Shown: positions 1-11,185, counted from the stretch's first letter. The stretch is DNA of 64,000 nt from Macrostomum hystrix (GCA_950097015.1 CATNEN010000038.1:3369501-3433500), one strand, 5' to 3'. Numbers and translations: made by a program. The notes: generated by a model not told the origin, from the sequence alone.

Positions 1-574
1 AGTATTGCTAGAATCGCAGCTGGAGCTACCAGAATCGCAGCTGGAGCATTGTTAGAATCGCAGCTGGAGCATTACTAGGATCGCAGCTGGAGCTACTAGA
101 ATCGCAGCTGGAGCATTGTTAGAATCGCAGCTGGAGCATTACTAGGATCGCAGCTGGAGCTACTAGAATTGCAGCTGGAGCATTGTTAGAATCGCAGCTG
201 GAGTATTGCTAGAATCGCAGCTGGAGCATTGTTAGAATCGCAGCTGGAGCATTGTTAGAATTGCAGCTGGAGTATTGCTAGAATCGCAGCTGGAGTATTG
301 CTAGAATCGCAGCTGGAGCATTGCTAGAATCATAGCTGGAGCATTACTAGGATCGCAGCTGGAGCTACTAGAATCGCAGCTGGAGCATTGCTAGAATCAT
401 AGCTGGAGCATTACTAGGATCGCAGCTGGAGCTACTAGAATCGCAGCTGGAGCATTGTTAGAATCGCAGCTGGAGCATTACTAGAATCGCAGCTGGAGCT
501 ACTAGAATCGCAGCTGGAGCATTGTTAGAATCGCAGCTGGAGCATTGCTAGAATCGCAGCTGGAGCAATGGTCA
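1..574. repeat. minisatellite, 21-23 bp unit, truncated by window edge
   Basis: Tandem copies of a unit around GAATCGCAGCTGGAGC followed by a variable spacer (attgtta, attacta or tacta), so copies alternate between about 21 and 23 bp. It ends near 574 and lies upstream of the first visible exon at 724, so it is probably in an intron of the Ly6-like gene. The bases 575-723 are AT-rich and end in a splice acceptor (ttctcag). Confidence 0.95.
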
Positions 575-723
575 GATGCTCTAACAACAACTATGAAAAC
601 GCGCGCAGATTAATATTAGGAAATATTTATGAATTTGGAAATATTAATCCTGTGCATGTTTTGCTACCTGAGGTTTATATATAACCAGCTTATAGAATAA
701 AGGGACCGTACACCAATTCTCAG

Positions 724-3700
724 TGTCAAGCCAGGAGTCACTGAGCTGTCAGTCCTGCGTGTTCTACGCGAACATCGACATGCCGATCAACAATCCGCTG
801 TGCGCATCGGGCCGGAACGTCAGTTCAAAGACGTGCGCCGCAAGAGAAGCGTGCCAGGTGAGGCGGTCCGTCTGTTCTTTGGAATATCCCATTGGGATAT
901 TGTGATTTGTTCTAAAGCGTTAATTATTACGATACGCTCATACAAGGGTGCGTTACGATTTATGATTTTGTGGTTTAAGTGTTGGTGTTGTGGCACTTGC
1001 GTGGTGTTTTTGCTTCAAGGGTCGTGTTGTGTTTCAAGGTTGCTGTCGTGGTTCAATGTTGCTGTCGTGGTTCGAAAATGGTGTTGTGGTTCAACTAAAG
1101 GGCCTGGTGTTGTGGTTCAAGGGCCTGGTGTTGTGGCTCAAGGGCCTGGTGTTGTGGTTCAAAGATGGTGTTGTAGTTCAAGGGCCTGGTGTTGTGGTTG
1201 AGCCTGGTGTTGTGGTTCAAGGGCCTGGTGTTGTGGTTCAAAGATGGTGTTGTGGTTCAAGGGCCAGGTGTTGTGGCTCAAGGGCCTGGTGTTGTGGTTC
1301 AAAGATGGTGTTGTGGTTCAAGGGCCTGGTGTTGTGGTTCAAGGGCCAGGTGTTGTGGCTCAAGGGCCTGGTGTTGTGGTTCAAGGGTCTTGTGTTGTGG
1401 TTCAAGGGCATGGCGTTGTGGTTCAAGGGCCTGGTGTTGTGGTTCAAGAGCCTGGTGTTGTGGTTCAAGGGCCTGGTGCTGTGGTTGAGCCTGGTGTTGT
1501 GGTTCAAGGGCCTGGTGTTGTGGTTCAAGGGCCTTGTTTTGTGGTTCAAGGGCATGGTGTTGTGGTTCAAGGGCCTGGTGTTGTGGTTCAAAGATGGTGT
1601 TGTGGTTCAAGGGCCTGGTGTTGTGGTTCAAGGGCCAGGTGTTGTGGCTCAAGGGCCTGGTGTTGTGGTTCAAGGGTCTTGTGTTGTGGTTCAAGGGCAT
1701 GGCGTTGTGGTTCAAGGGCCTGGTGTTGTGGTTCAAGAGCCTGGTGTTGTGGTTCAAGGGCCTGGTGTTGTGGTTCAAGAGCCGGGTGTTGTGGTTCAAG
1801 GGCATGGTGTTGTGGTTCAAGGGCCTGGTGTTGTGGTTCAAGAGCCTGGTGTTGTGGTTCAAGGGCCTGGTGTTGTGGTTCAAGAGCCGGGTGTTGTGGT
1901 TCAAGGGCATGGTGTTGTGGTTCAAGGGCCTGGTGTTGTGGTTCAAGGGTGTGGTGTTGTTGCTCTTGTGTGTTGCGGTAGTGCGTTACACTTCATTTGC
2001 GTGTCCGAAACCAAAGCTCAAACCAGTCATCCTGGACGGCGCACGCAGGTCACATTCCTTCAGGACTCCAACAGTTCAATAGTACATGCAGCTAGGAGCT
2101 GCCAGAAGCCCATAGTGCCAGGTCGAGCCGTAGTTTTCAACGCAAGGACCACAATGTACTGCCCCAGCAGCGGCTGCAACAACAACTGGCTGGGCGAGCC
2201 GACCCGCGGTCCGGCCAGCGGCAGCTCTCACCTGCACTGCTGGGTTGGCTACGGCAAGAGCATCGACGACTTTAAACTGCTGCCGTGTAGCGACAGAGTC
2301 ATCCGGCTTGTGAAGGCCATGACGGCAGGCAACAGCACGAGCCAGCGGCTGACTGCGGTGTGCCAGCTGGCTGTGAGTCCAATGCACTGTGTGTAATGCT
2401 TCTCATATGCCACTGCCTTAGAATGTGCCCTCAGTGTCAGCAGTATCAGCACGGAATTACCAGCAGCCTCTCCCACTCTTGAAAACAGCTTCGGCCTTTC
2501 ATCTCAGATTGTCAATGCAAAGAACCGCATGCTTGTCCGAATGACTTACTAGCAATTGCAGCATCTGCGTCAAACCATCAGTGACCCAAGGCCTTAAGAC
2601 ACAATGGAATGGTCAGTCATACCCTTGCAAACTGTCAAATGAATACTTCAAAAGACTTTAAGGACTTAAAAAAGTGCCTCCCAAGTGTGCGTGTTGGTTG
2701 AAAAACGTCTTTAGCAACCACGGAACTGACCCGCAATTTACATGCTTGACAGTTGGTGTCTGTGTGCGTATAGGTATGGCATCCTTGATCCGGAGCGGGA
2801 CATTGCTACATGCGTGTACCGCCGCAGCTCTGGTCTCTGGTGACATTCTTCAGTTTTTCTGTTCGCTTTGGAATGGAACATTTTCGGAGATCCATTGACT
2901 ACCATTGTATCCGTTGAACACTAATCACAAGAAATTGCGACAAATGAATTGGTTTCAGTGAAACTATAAACATATTTTAGACAGTACTATCGACTGTTGG
3001 ACATTGTCATGCCATGAAAACTTACGCGTACATCCCGATTTAGATAATAACATAATCTAGCATAGTGAAATAAATAGTGAAAACACCTGCATAGTACACC
3101 TTGTACTTTTATAACTCTGCGGAAATTTAAATAGGAAAAATGGGGCAGACTCTCAGATTCTGACAAAAACTCGATGCAATGGCCAGCCAAAGTCTAATAT
3201 TAAAGAAAAAACTAATTTGGCAAGCCTGTTTCAACATCCCAAGCGTACAAAATCGCATGAAAAGTGCTGTTTACATCGGCCCTCGCACCATTAGCCTTGT
3301 CCGCGTGTCGGCCGATGCACGCATAACAAAATTCTGTTTTCATGCCAGCAACCCTTTTTTGAAGGCCTACGCGGCACTTTTCACGGAACGGAGACCCATT
3401 TGGGCATGGGCCAGCAACAGGAGCGCCTTCGACCATCTTGTCTTGTCTTTGAAGAAGCAGCCTCGGTTACTAGGGGGCTAGTCTTTCTCCCGGTTTGAAT
3501 TCTTTAAAAGATAGAGCGGGGCAAACAAGAAAACATTCTGTTTGACATTTCGCAGCCCGTTAAAAACTCAGCTGCCACTGTACCTTTAAATGGTAGTTCT
3601 TGCCCTAGTTAGCGGAGCCGAGACGGTTTCTGGGTGGCCCTGTTGGCAGCACCCACAGTGCATAACTGACCTTTCGAACTTGCTTGCTAAATATAAAAAG

Positions 3701-4375
3701 GTTGATTGTCTGTGGGCTCAGTTGCTAAATCAGGAAGATAAACTTAGAGGGAGTCGTAGCCAAAAACGTTTTGAATAACGTCATCAATTGCTTACATTTT
3801 TTAAATGACCTCCTTACTTGCCAAAACATTTTTGTGACGTCATCACTTGCCTAAATCTTTTAAATGACGTCATCAGTTGCCAAAAACTTTTTTGTGACGT
3901 CATCACTTGCCTAAATCTTTTAAATGACGTCATAAGTTGCCAAAAACTTTTTGTGACATCATTAGTTTGCCAAAAACGTATGACGTCACCAATAGATTTC
4001 AAGTTAATGACGTCATCAGCATAGCTAAATTACATGACGCCCCTGCACCCAAACACGCAGCAACTAACGCGGCAGATCACATACAAAGGGAGGCCATTCG
4101 AATCGACTCTATACCTGGCCGACTGTACGCCCCATGCCACAGGTGTCTATGGCCGCAACTATCCGATGTTCGAGTACGAACGAGTCTGCAGCGAACCCGG
4201 CTGCAATGCGGGCGCGGCGGCGGCAAAGTTTCAGGACGGCGTCATGCTGCGAATGCCGGCCCGCACCGTTGGTGGCTTCGCATGCGCCACTAAGGCTGTG
4301 GCAGCAACTTGGGTTGCATCTGCGACGGCTTGCTGGCTGATCGTACGCAGCGCGGCCACCGTGTTGCTATGGTGA
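724..4375 (+). CDS. two-domain Ly6/uPAR-like (three-finger) protein, probably GPI-anchored; 5' exon missing
   Basis: Three exons read in phase: 724-857, 2049-2372 and 4076-4375 (stop TGA). The product is a cysteine-rich extracellular protein. Domain 1 starts at SLSCQSC and closes with TMYCPSSGCNN; domain 2 starts at SSHLHCW and closes with VCSEPGCN, both like the C-x(4-5)-CN end of Ly6/uPAR folds. In each domain a phase 0 intron falls at the same place (after ACQ before VTF, and after CQLA before ITY), which points to domain duplication. The last 34 residues are mostly hydrophobic and small, as in a GPI attachment signal. No signal peptide is visible, so the start codon must be in an upstream exon. 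The role (ligand binding, adhesion or cuticle) cannot be told from sequence. The exon model is by eye. Confidence 0.72.
1085..1962. repeat. minisatellite, 21-bp unit, in intron of the Ly6-like gene
   Basis: About 40 copies of GGGCCTGGTGTTGTGGTTCAA with single-base variants and a few shortened units. Because 21 is divisible by three, long open frames run through the array on both strands; they are repeat artefacts. It fills most of the intron 858-2048. Confidence 0.96.
2373..3774 (+). other. intron of the Ly6-like gene, no further feature seen
   Basis: Follows the donor GCT|gtgagt at 2373. Several short open frames (60-100 codons) on both strands show no recognisable motif and no splice context. 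I see nothing else until the CRE-bearing repeat at 3775. Confidence 0.5.
3775..4020. promoter_or_regulatory. 30-bp repeat carrying six perfect CRE palindromes (TGACGTCA)
   Basis: TGACGTCA occurs at 3835, 3865, 3895, 3925, 3981 and 4008; the first four are exactly 30 bp apart. Degenerate copies (aacgtca, tgacctc, tgacatc) sit between and before them. The full octamer is the consensus site of CREB/ATF bZIP factors. The block lies in the last intron of the Ly6-like gene, ending about 55 bp before its last exon. The sites may be a real enhancer or simply a minisatellite whose unit contains the palindrome. Confidence 0.6.
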
Positions 4376-4588
4376 CGCAATCTAGCACGAGCAGCTTTGT
4401 TATTACATTATTTAGTATTTAGTTCTTTTTCTGTTTTTTTTTCGCAATATATACTATATTAGCCGAGAGACCACTAAAGTATATGTTAAGAAGCCGAAAT
4501 CTTAACTGGTAAAATATATTCTGATAACAAAACGACAATTAGCAAGATATTTTAATCTGTCTAAATAAACTAATGTTTCAGTTTATTC

Positions 4589-4637
4589 GTTGATTTGAAA
4601 ATAGAAGTCAGTTTATGACTTCTATTTTCAAATCAAC
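4589..4637. repeat. perfect 22-bp inverted repeat, 5-nt loop
   Basis: Left arm 4589-4610 and right arm 4616-4637 are exact reverse complements around the loop gttta. The hairpin sits about 215 bp after the stop codon of the Ly6-like gene and 35 bp before the next array. It may be a transcript-end structure or an instability site. Confidence 0.9.
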
Positions 4638-4672
4638 TAATTCTTGATACATTTACACGGCTTCACAATGCT

Positions 4673-5945
4673 ACCTGTCTGGTGTGAGACTGAGCAACCT
4701 GTCTGGTGTGAGACTGAGCAACCTGTCTGGTGTGAGACTGAGCAACCTGTCTGGTGTGAGACTGAGCAACCTGTCTGGTGTGAGACTGAGCAACCTGTCT
4801 GGTGTGAGACTGAGCAACCTGTCTGGTGTGAGACTGAGCTACCTGTCTGGTGTGAGACTGAGCTACCTGTCTGGTGTGAGATGTGAGCTACCTGTCTGGT
4901 GTGAGATGTGAGCTACCTGTCTGGTGTGAGACTGAGCTACCTGTCCTGGTGTGAGATTGAGCTACCTGTCTGGTGTGAGATTGAGCTACCTGTCTAGGGT
5001 GAGATTGAGCTACCTGTCTGGTGTGAGATTCAGCTACCTGTCTGGTGTGAGATTGAGCTACCTGTCTGGTGTGAGACTGAGCAACCTGTCTGGTGTGAGA
5101 CTGAGCAACCTGTCTGGTGTGAGACTGAGCAACCTGTCTGGTGTGAGACTGAGCAACCTGTCTGGTGTGAGACTGAGCAACCTGTCTGGTGTGAGACTGA
5201 GCAACCTGTCTGGTGTGAGACTGAGCAACCTGTCTGGTGTGAGACTGAGCAACCTGTCTGGTGTGAGACTGAGCTACCTGTCTGGTGTGAGACTGAGCTA
5301 CCTGTCTGGTGTGAGATGTGAGCTACCTGTCTGGTGTGAGACTGAGCTACCTGTCTGGTGTGAGACTGAGCTACCTGTCTGGTGTGAGATGTGAGCTACC
5401 TGTCTGGTGTGAGATGTGAGCTACCTGTCTGGTGTGAGACTGAGCTACCTGTCTGGTGTGAGATTGAGCTACCTGTCTGGTGTGAGATTGAGCTACCTGT
5501 CTAGGGTGAGATTGAGCTACCTGTCTGGTGTGAGATTCAGCTACCTGTCTAAGGTGAGATTGAGCTACCTGTCTGGTGTGAGACTGAGCAACCTGTCTGG
5601 TGTGAGACTGAGCAACCTGTCTGGTGTGAGACTGAGCAACCTGTCTGGTGTGAGACTGAGCAACCTGTCTGGTGTGAGACTGAGCAACCTGTCTGGTGTG
5701 AGACTGAGCAACCTGTCTGGTGTGAGACTGAGCAACCTGTCTGGTGTGAGACTGAGCAACCTGTCTGGTGTGAGACTGAGCTACCTGTCTGGTGTGAGAC
5801 TGAGCTACCTGTCTGGTGTGAGATGTGAGCTACCTGTCTGGTGTGAGACTGAGCTACCTGTCTGGTGTGAGATTGAGCTACCTGTCTGGTGTGAGATTGA
5901 GCTACCTGTCTGGTGTGAGACTGAGCTACCTGACTGGTGTGGGAT
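4673..5945. repeat. minisatellite, 24-bp unit (copy 1 of a shared family)
   Basis: About 53 copies of CTGTCTGGTGTGAGAC plus tgagcaac or tgagctac. A block of about 510 bp (4850-5340 and 5360-5850) is repeated almost exactly, with the same variant order, so there is a higher-order unit. The same 24-bp unit forms the array at 7471-7945 on the other side of NUBP2. Confidence 0.96.
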
Positions 5946-6102
5946 TGAGACACGTACTGAGGTAACAGTGCAGTATGATTATAAGCTGACAGCCCAGAGT
6001 TTGACTAAATATTGGAAACAAATTATAGCGGTAAGAATTATTTGATCTAAATTTTTAGCGGCATTTGGTTGATAAATTCATAGTGCTTAAATTTGCCAGC
6101 AT

Positions 6103-6108
6103 TTTATT
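6103..6108 (-). terminator. AATAAA polyadenylation signal of NUBP2
   Basis: TTTATT on the plus strand reads AATAAA on the gene strand, about 140 nt after the NUBP2 stop codon. Plausible by position only. Confidence 0.45.
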
Positions 6109-6247
6109 TAGCTAATAATGAAATAGAATCGAAATTGCGCAGAATAAAAATACTAATCCAACAGGCGATGATAAAAAGCGAAACGCTGGACATCATAAAG
6201 ATCTGAAAAACATGCAGTCATTTCAATACTTAGCACAAGTATCAGCG

Positions 6248-7432
6248 CTATACCATCTGTGCCAGCAGCTTGTCTGCCACGGTCTTCGCAAGCTGTTGAG
6301 CTGGCGCGGCCAGCGCCTCCGGCATCGCCGCCCGGCCTTCGTCCATGCAGGCGGCGAGAGCCGGGTCGATGGGCAGGCAGCCCAGGAATGGCAGGTCCTT
6401 GGCCCTGGCCAGCTCCTGACCGCCTCCGCTTGAGAAAACATTTGAGCAGTGTGAGCAGTGCGGGCAGGCGTAGCCGCTCATGTTCTCAATTAGGCCCAGC
6501 ACGGGCAGGCCGGTCTTCACACAGAAGCCCAGCTCCCGACGGACATCGCCCACGGACACCAGCTGGGGCGTGGTGACCAGGACCGCTCCGCGGCGGCGGC
6601 AAGCTGACCCCAATGGTAGGGCCTCCAACACGGCCAGGTGCTCGTCTGAGGTGCCCGGAGGTGTGTCCACCTGGGTTCGGTTGTTTTACGCACCGCGGTG
6701 ACGGGAAAAATGAGTTTATCTGACATTATGGCATTGGTCTGACATCCCATGGCATTGGTCTGACATCCCATGGCATTGGTCTGACATCCCATGGCATTGG
6801 TCTGACATCCCATGGGAGTTGGTCTGACATCCCATGGCATTGGTCTGACATCCCATGGCATTGGTCTGACATCCCATGGCATTGGTCTGACATCCCATGG
6901 CATTGGTCTGACATCCCATGGGAGTTGGTCTGACATCCCATGGCATTGGTCTGACATCCCATGGCATTGGTCTGACATCTCATGGCATTGGTTTGACTCG
7001 TTCCTTACTCACCACCAGGTAGTCCAATCGTTGCCAGTGCACGTCGCGCACAAACTGACCAACCATGGCCGTTTTCTTAGGGCCGCGCCAGATCACCGGA
7101 TCGTCCCGACCCTCCAGCAGGAAGCCGATAGACATCACAAGCAGCTCGGCTTCGGCTGCCGTCGGGTCGACATCGTCGACAGCTGCTGCTGACCGTGGCA
7201 GCTTGACATGCACGGGAACCCAGCCCTCCGGGCACTGGTGCACGCGCTGTCCCGTTAGGCCCAGCATCCTGGGGACATTGGGCCCGCACAGGTCAAGGTC
7301 AAGCAGACCAACCCGGTAGCCGCACTGGGCCAGCGCCAGGGCCAGCTGTACGCTCACTGTTGACTTGCCGACACCGCCCTTGCCTGACAGGACGAGCAGC
7401 GCAGTGTCGATCTGGCAGGCTCCGGCGGACAT
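6248..7432 (-). CDS. NUBP2: cytosolic Fe-S cluster assembly factor NUBP2 (Cfd1)
   Basis: Two exons, 7013-7432 and 6248-6670 (stop), joined at phase 0; 280 residues, close to the usual size of about 270. NUBP2 with NUBP1 forms the P-loop ATPase scaffold that builds [4Fe-4S] clusters for cytosolic and nuclear proteins. Visible motifs: the deviant Walker [11 protein letters not shown] near residue 16, the switch sequence [12 protein letters not shown] across the splice junction, and the cluster-binding CPHC near residue 205 in the region [10 protein letters not shown]. The N-terminal four-cysteine motif of NUBP1 is absent, which separates it from NUBP1. The start is the first ATG at 7432, 10 nt after a cattcag acceptor-like site. 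Splice sites: GTG|gtgagt and accccag|GTGGAC. Bacterial Mrp/ApbC is ruled out by the intron. Confidence 0.95.
6728..6992. repeat. minisatellite, 20-21 bp unit, in the NUBP2 intron
   Basis: About 13 copies of GACATCCCATGGCATTGGTCT, two of them with an inserted GAG variant, fill most of the 342-bp intron 6671-7012. Confidence 0.95.
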
Positions 7433-7470
7433 TTTCAATTAGCTGAATGGCCAGCGGATATGAGAAAAAT

Positions 7471-7945
7471 GTGAGACTGAGCTACCTGTCTGGTGTGAGA
7501 CTGAGCAACCTGTCTGGAGCGAGGTTGAGCTACCTGTCTGGTGTGAGATTGATCTACCTGTCTGGAGCGAGATTGAGCTACCTGTCTGGCGTGAGATTGA
7601 GCTACCTGTCTGGTGTGAGATTGATCTACCTGTCTGGAGCGAGATTGAGCTACCTGTCTGGTGTGAGACTGAGCAACCTGTCTGGAGTGAGACTGAGCTA
7701 CCTGTCTGGAGTGAGATTGAGCAACCTGTCTGGTGTGAGATTGAGCTACCTGTCTAGGGTGAGATTGAGCAACCTGTCTGGTGTGAGATTGAGCTACCTG
7801 TCTAGGGTGAGATTGAGCAACCTGTCTGGTGTGAGATTGAGCTACCTGTCTAAGGTGAGATTGAGCTACCTGTCTGGTGTGAGATTGAGCTACCTGTCTG
7901 GTGTGAGATTGAGCTACCTGTCTGGTCTGAGATAAAGCAACCTGT
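7471..7945. repeat. minisatellite, 24-bp unit (copy 2 of the family at 4673)
   Basis: About 20 copies of the CTGTCTGGTGTGAGA unit in the same orientation as 4673-5945, with more variants (GGAGCGAG, AGGGTGAG). It lies just upstream of NUBP2, so the gene is bracketed by two arrays of one family. Confidence 0.95.
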
Positions 7946-8435
7946 GTAGATCGAGTTTGCACATACGAAAATGAAATGCGTAACTGCAACAGAAACATTC
8001 AGTGGCGCAGTCATTTATTTGAGTTAGTTTTTAACTTTACAGTTTATTTAATTACAAAGAAAAACATTAAAGCACAAACCTGCCTTGCCTTTGGCTACTC
8101 CCCAGTCAGTTGCTTTCTATCTAGTAGAAATTATTTTTTTTACATTTGTTGGTCATTAATGAACCAGTAATTTGGGATTCAGTTTACTAAACAACTGAAT
8201 TTAGTAAACAAATAATAAACAATAACGCAGAAAATGCAGAAAGAATGCTGCGCAAATATACGTTTTTTCAATTGGGACGCCCTGACACAGAAGGTCGGCA
8301 GCGTGTTCGCCAAATTACGCACAATGGTGAGCGAGCGAATTGTTTTTCTGACAGCAAATTAGCTCTTTGGGAATAAAATACGAAATTTTCGCTACGGTTA
8401 GTGACAGTGCGCAGGTAACAGTACATTGTGCTGAA
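7946..8435 (-). other. spacer between RBM7-like gene and NUBP2, with a polyadenylation signal
   Basis: AT-rich. AATAAA on the minus strand at 8043-8048 is a candidate polyadenylation signal for the RBM7-like gene, about 390 nt after its stop. No coding feature seen. Confidence 0.5.
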
Positions 8436-9549
8436 TCAAAACCTGGCATGCTTGCTGCTGCTGCTGCCGCGACTGTGATAGAATCCGCTGTCACTTGACG
8501 ATCGCTTCAAGTTACCCTGATGCTGCTGGTGCTGACGATAATCAAACTGCTGCTGATGCTGAAAGTGCTGCGGCGGCGGTGGTGGCAGCAGAGGAGGCTT
8601 TGAAGCCGAAGGTGCCCGAAAGCCATCAGCCGGCTGGTCATCGTACCGCTGCTGACGCTGATTTTGACGGCGATGCTGATGAGTCGGCGGCGGGAGCAAC
8701 GGCGGTGGAAGCTGAGGAAAACTCGGCGGCGGAGGCGGCGGCAGTGGAGGCTGCGGAAGGTGTCGATGCCGATGTTCATGATGCTGGCGATGTCTGTTGT
8801 CCTGGTAGGCTCGGTCAGTTCTTTCCCGATCAGCCGCTCTCTCCGAGGCCTGCATCTCCTGCCACTGACGTTCATGACAGCTGCCCTGACGCGGCTTAAC
8901 TAGAAGCTCGGATCCAAGGAGGCGCTGGGTCTGGGGAAAGGGGAATCAGACAACTGAATACTCCCAGCTCAGCCAACTGAATACTCCCAGCTCAGCCAAC
9001 TGAATACTCCCAGCTCAGCCAACTGAATACTCCCAGCTCAGCCAACTGAATACTCCCAGCTCAGCCAACTGAATACTCCCAGCTCAGCCAACTGAAACTC
9101 CCAGCTCAGTTAACTGAATACTCCCAGCTCAGTTAACTGAATACTCCCAGCTCAGTCAACTGAATACTCCCAGCTCAGTCAACTGAATACTCCCAGCTCA
9201 GTTAACTGAATACTCCCAGCTCAGCCAACTGAATACTCCCAGCTCAGCCAACTGAATACTCCCAGCTCAGTTAACTGAATACTCCCAGCTCAGCCAACTG
9301 AATACTCCCAGCTCAGCCAACTGAATACTCCCAGCTCACCCTAAACAGTCTGCAGGCGTACAGCACGGACTCCTCGTGTTTAAATGTGACAAAGGCGTAG
9401 CCGCTCTTGCCATCGCGGCCAGAGACCAGTTTGACTGGGCCCTCCAGCGGACCGGACTGAAGAAACAGCTCAGTAAGCAGGTCGGCGTCAACAGCGGCTC
9501 CGAGATTGCCAACCCACAGGGTGCGCTCACGGCTGCCATCGTTCATCAT
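8436..9549 (-). CDS. RBM7: RBM7/RBM11-like RNA-binding protein (NEXT complex type)
   Basis: Two exons, 9340-9549 and 8436-8930 (stop), joined at phase 0, giving 234 residues; human RBM7 is 266. An N-terminal RRM begins RTLWVGNL (RNP2) and has YAFVTFKHEESVLYA (RNP1 region with the typical FKHE); its last strand, LLGSELLVKPR, comes from exon 2. The rest is low-complexity, rich in His, Gln, Pro and Ser, ending KHARF. RBM7 guides the nuclear exosome to short-lived RNAs with MTREX and ZCCHC8; this function is from the family, and the Pro-rich linker that contacts ZCCHC8 is plausible but not provable here. RBM11 is the alternative. The intron is almost wholly a minisatellite. The ATG at 9549 is 18 nt after a cag acceptor-like site. 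Confidence 0.85.
8948..9337. repeat. minisatellite, 23-bp unit, starting 2 bp inside the RBM7-like intron
   Basis: About 17 copies of CTCCCAGCTCAGCCAACT plus gaata. On the gene strand the first unit begins directly after the GT of the splice donor (gt then gagctgggag), so the array includes the donor context. Only about 20 bp of the intron 8931-9339 lie outside it. Confidence 0.96.
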
Positions 9550-9631
9550 TGAGGCAGAAGCGATGAGCTGAGCTTCAACTGGTTGACTGCGGGATTAGGT
9601 TTAGGTATGTGATTAATGTGCATGACCCAGC

Positions 9632-10868
9632 ACTGACAGCTGATCAGTAACACTGCAGCCTAATTCAACAGCTGATAATCTGTCACACTGCAGCCTAATT
9701 CAACAGCTGATAATCTGTCACACTGCAGCCTAATTCAGCAGCTGATAATCTGTCACACTGCAGCCTAATTCAACAGCTGATAATCTGTCATACTGCAGCC
9801 TAATTCAACAGCTGATAATCTGTCACACTGCAGCCTAATTCAACAGCTGATAATCTGTCACACTGGAGCCTAATTCAACAGCTGATAATCTGTCACACTG
9901 GAGCCTAATTCAACAGCTGATAATCTGTCACACTGGAGCCTAATTCAACAGCTGATAATCTGTCACACTGCAGCCTAATTCAACAGCTGATAATCTGTCA
10001 CACTGGAGCCTAATTCAGCAGCTGATAATCTGTCACACTGCAGCCTAATTCAGCAGCTGATAATCTGTCACACTGCAGCCTGATTCAGCAGCTGATAAAC
10101 TGTCACACTGCAGCCTAATTCAACAGCTGATAATCTGTCACACTGCAGCCTGATTCAGCAGCTGATAATCTGTCACACTGGAGCCTAATTCAGCAGCTGA
10201 TAATCTGTCACACTGGAGCCTAATTCAGCAGCTGATAATCTGTCACACTGCAGCCTAATTCAGCAGCTGATAACCTGTCACACTGCAGCCTAATTCAACA
10301 GCTGATAATCTGTCACACTGCAGCCTAATTCAGCAGCTGATAATCTGTCACACTGCAGCCTAATTCAGCAGCTGATAATCTGTCACACTGCAGCCTAATT
10401 CAGCAGCTGATAATCTGTCACACTGCAGCCTAATTCAACAGCTGATAATCTGTCACACTGCAGCCTAATTCAGCAGCTGATAATCTGTCACACTGCAGCC
10501 TAATTCAGCAGCTGATAATCTGTCACACTGCAGCCTGATTCAGCAGCTGATAAACTGTCACACTGCAGCCTAATTCAACAGCTGATAATCTGTCACACTG
10601 GAGCCTAATTCAACAGCTGATAATCTGTCACACTGCAGCCTAATTCAACAGCTGATAATCTGTCACACTGCAGCCTAATTCAACAGCTGATAATCTGTCA
10701 CACTGCAGCCTAATTCAACAGCTGATAATCTGTCACACTGCAGCCTAATTCAACAGCTGATAAACTGTCACACTGCAGCCTAATTCAACAGCTGATAATC
10801 TGTCACACTGCAGCCTAATTCAACAGCTGATAATCTGTCACACTGCAGCCTAATTCAACAGCTGATAA
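9632..10868. repeat. minisatellite, 35-bp unit, between CSTF2 and the RBM7-like gene
   Basis: About 35 copies of a unit that starts CAGCCTAATTCAACAGCTGA and ends taatctgtcacactg. The variants (AACAG or AGCAG, CTGCAG or CTGGAG) recur in blocks, which suggests amplification of several units at a time. Confidence 0.96.
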
Positions 10869-10954
10869 TCTTTCAATGTGGTTTATATTACAATTCTTTA
10901 TTATCAGAAAGAAAACGAAATCAAAGCCAAAGTGCTTCACTCCACTACGCTTTG

Positions 10955-10960
10955 TTTATT
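10955..10960 (-). terminator. AATAAA polyadenylation signal of CSTF2
   Basis: AATAAA on the minus strand about 230 nt after the CSTF2 stop; a second copy is at 10897-10902. By position only. Confidence 0.45.
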
Positions 10961-11185
10961 GGCCAGATAAATGGCATTAGGGCTTCAAACGACAAGGGGT
11001 TAAACATGACTCGGAGCCTAGGCAAAACTAGCAGCCTTAACCGGTATAGAAACGAACATTAAAAAAACACAATAAAATAAGCACAATAGTTTACTTAGAA
11101 ACAACATTGAGCAGTAGAATGCAGAAAAAACTATTGAGGGTGCAAGTAAGAGTTTCAGAGACAACAAGCGAAGAAATGGTAAGCA

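Noticed and set aside
990-2396. A 468-codon Gly/Val/Gln-rich frame across the 21-bp array
   Set aside because: The unit length is divisible by three, so all frames stay open. Only the part from 2049 (exon 2 of the Ly6-like gene) is believed.
6248-7432. Bacterial Mrp/ParA gene by transfer or contamination
   Set aside because: The GKGGVGKST ATPase is split by a GT-AG intron and matches NUBP2 over its whole length, including CPHC.
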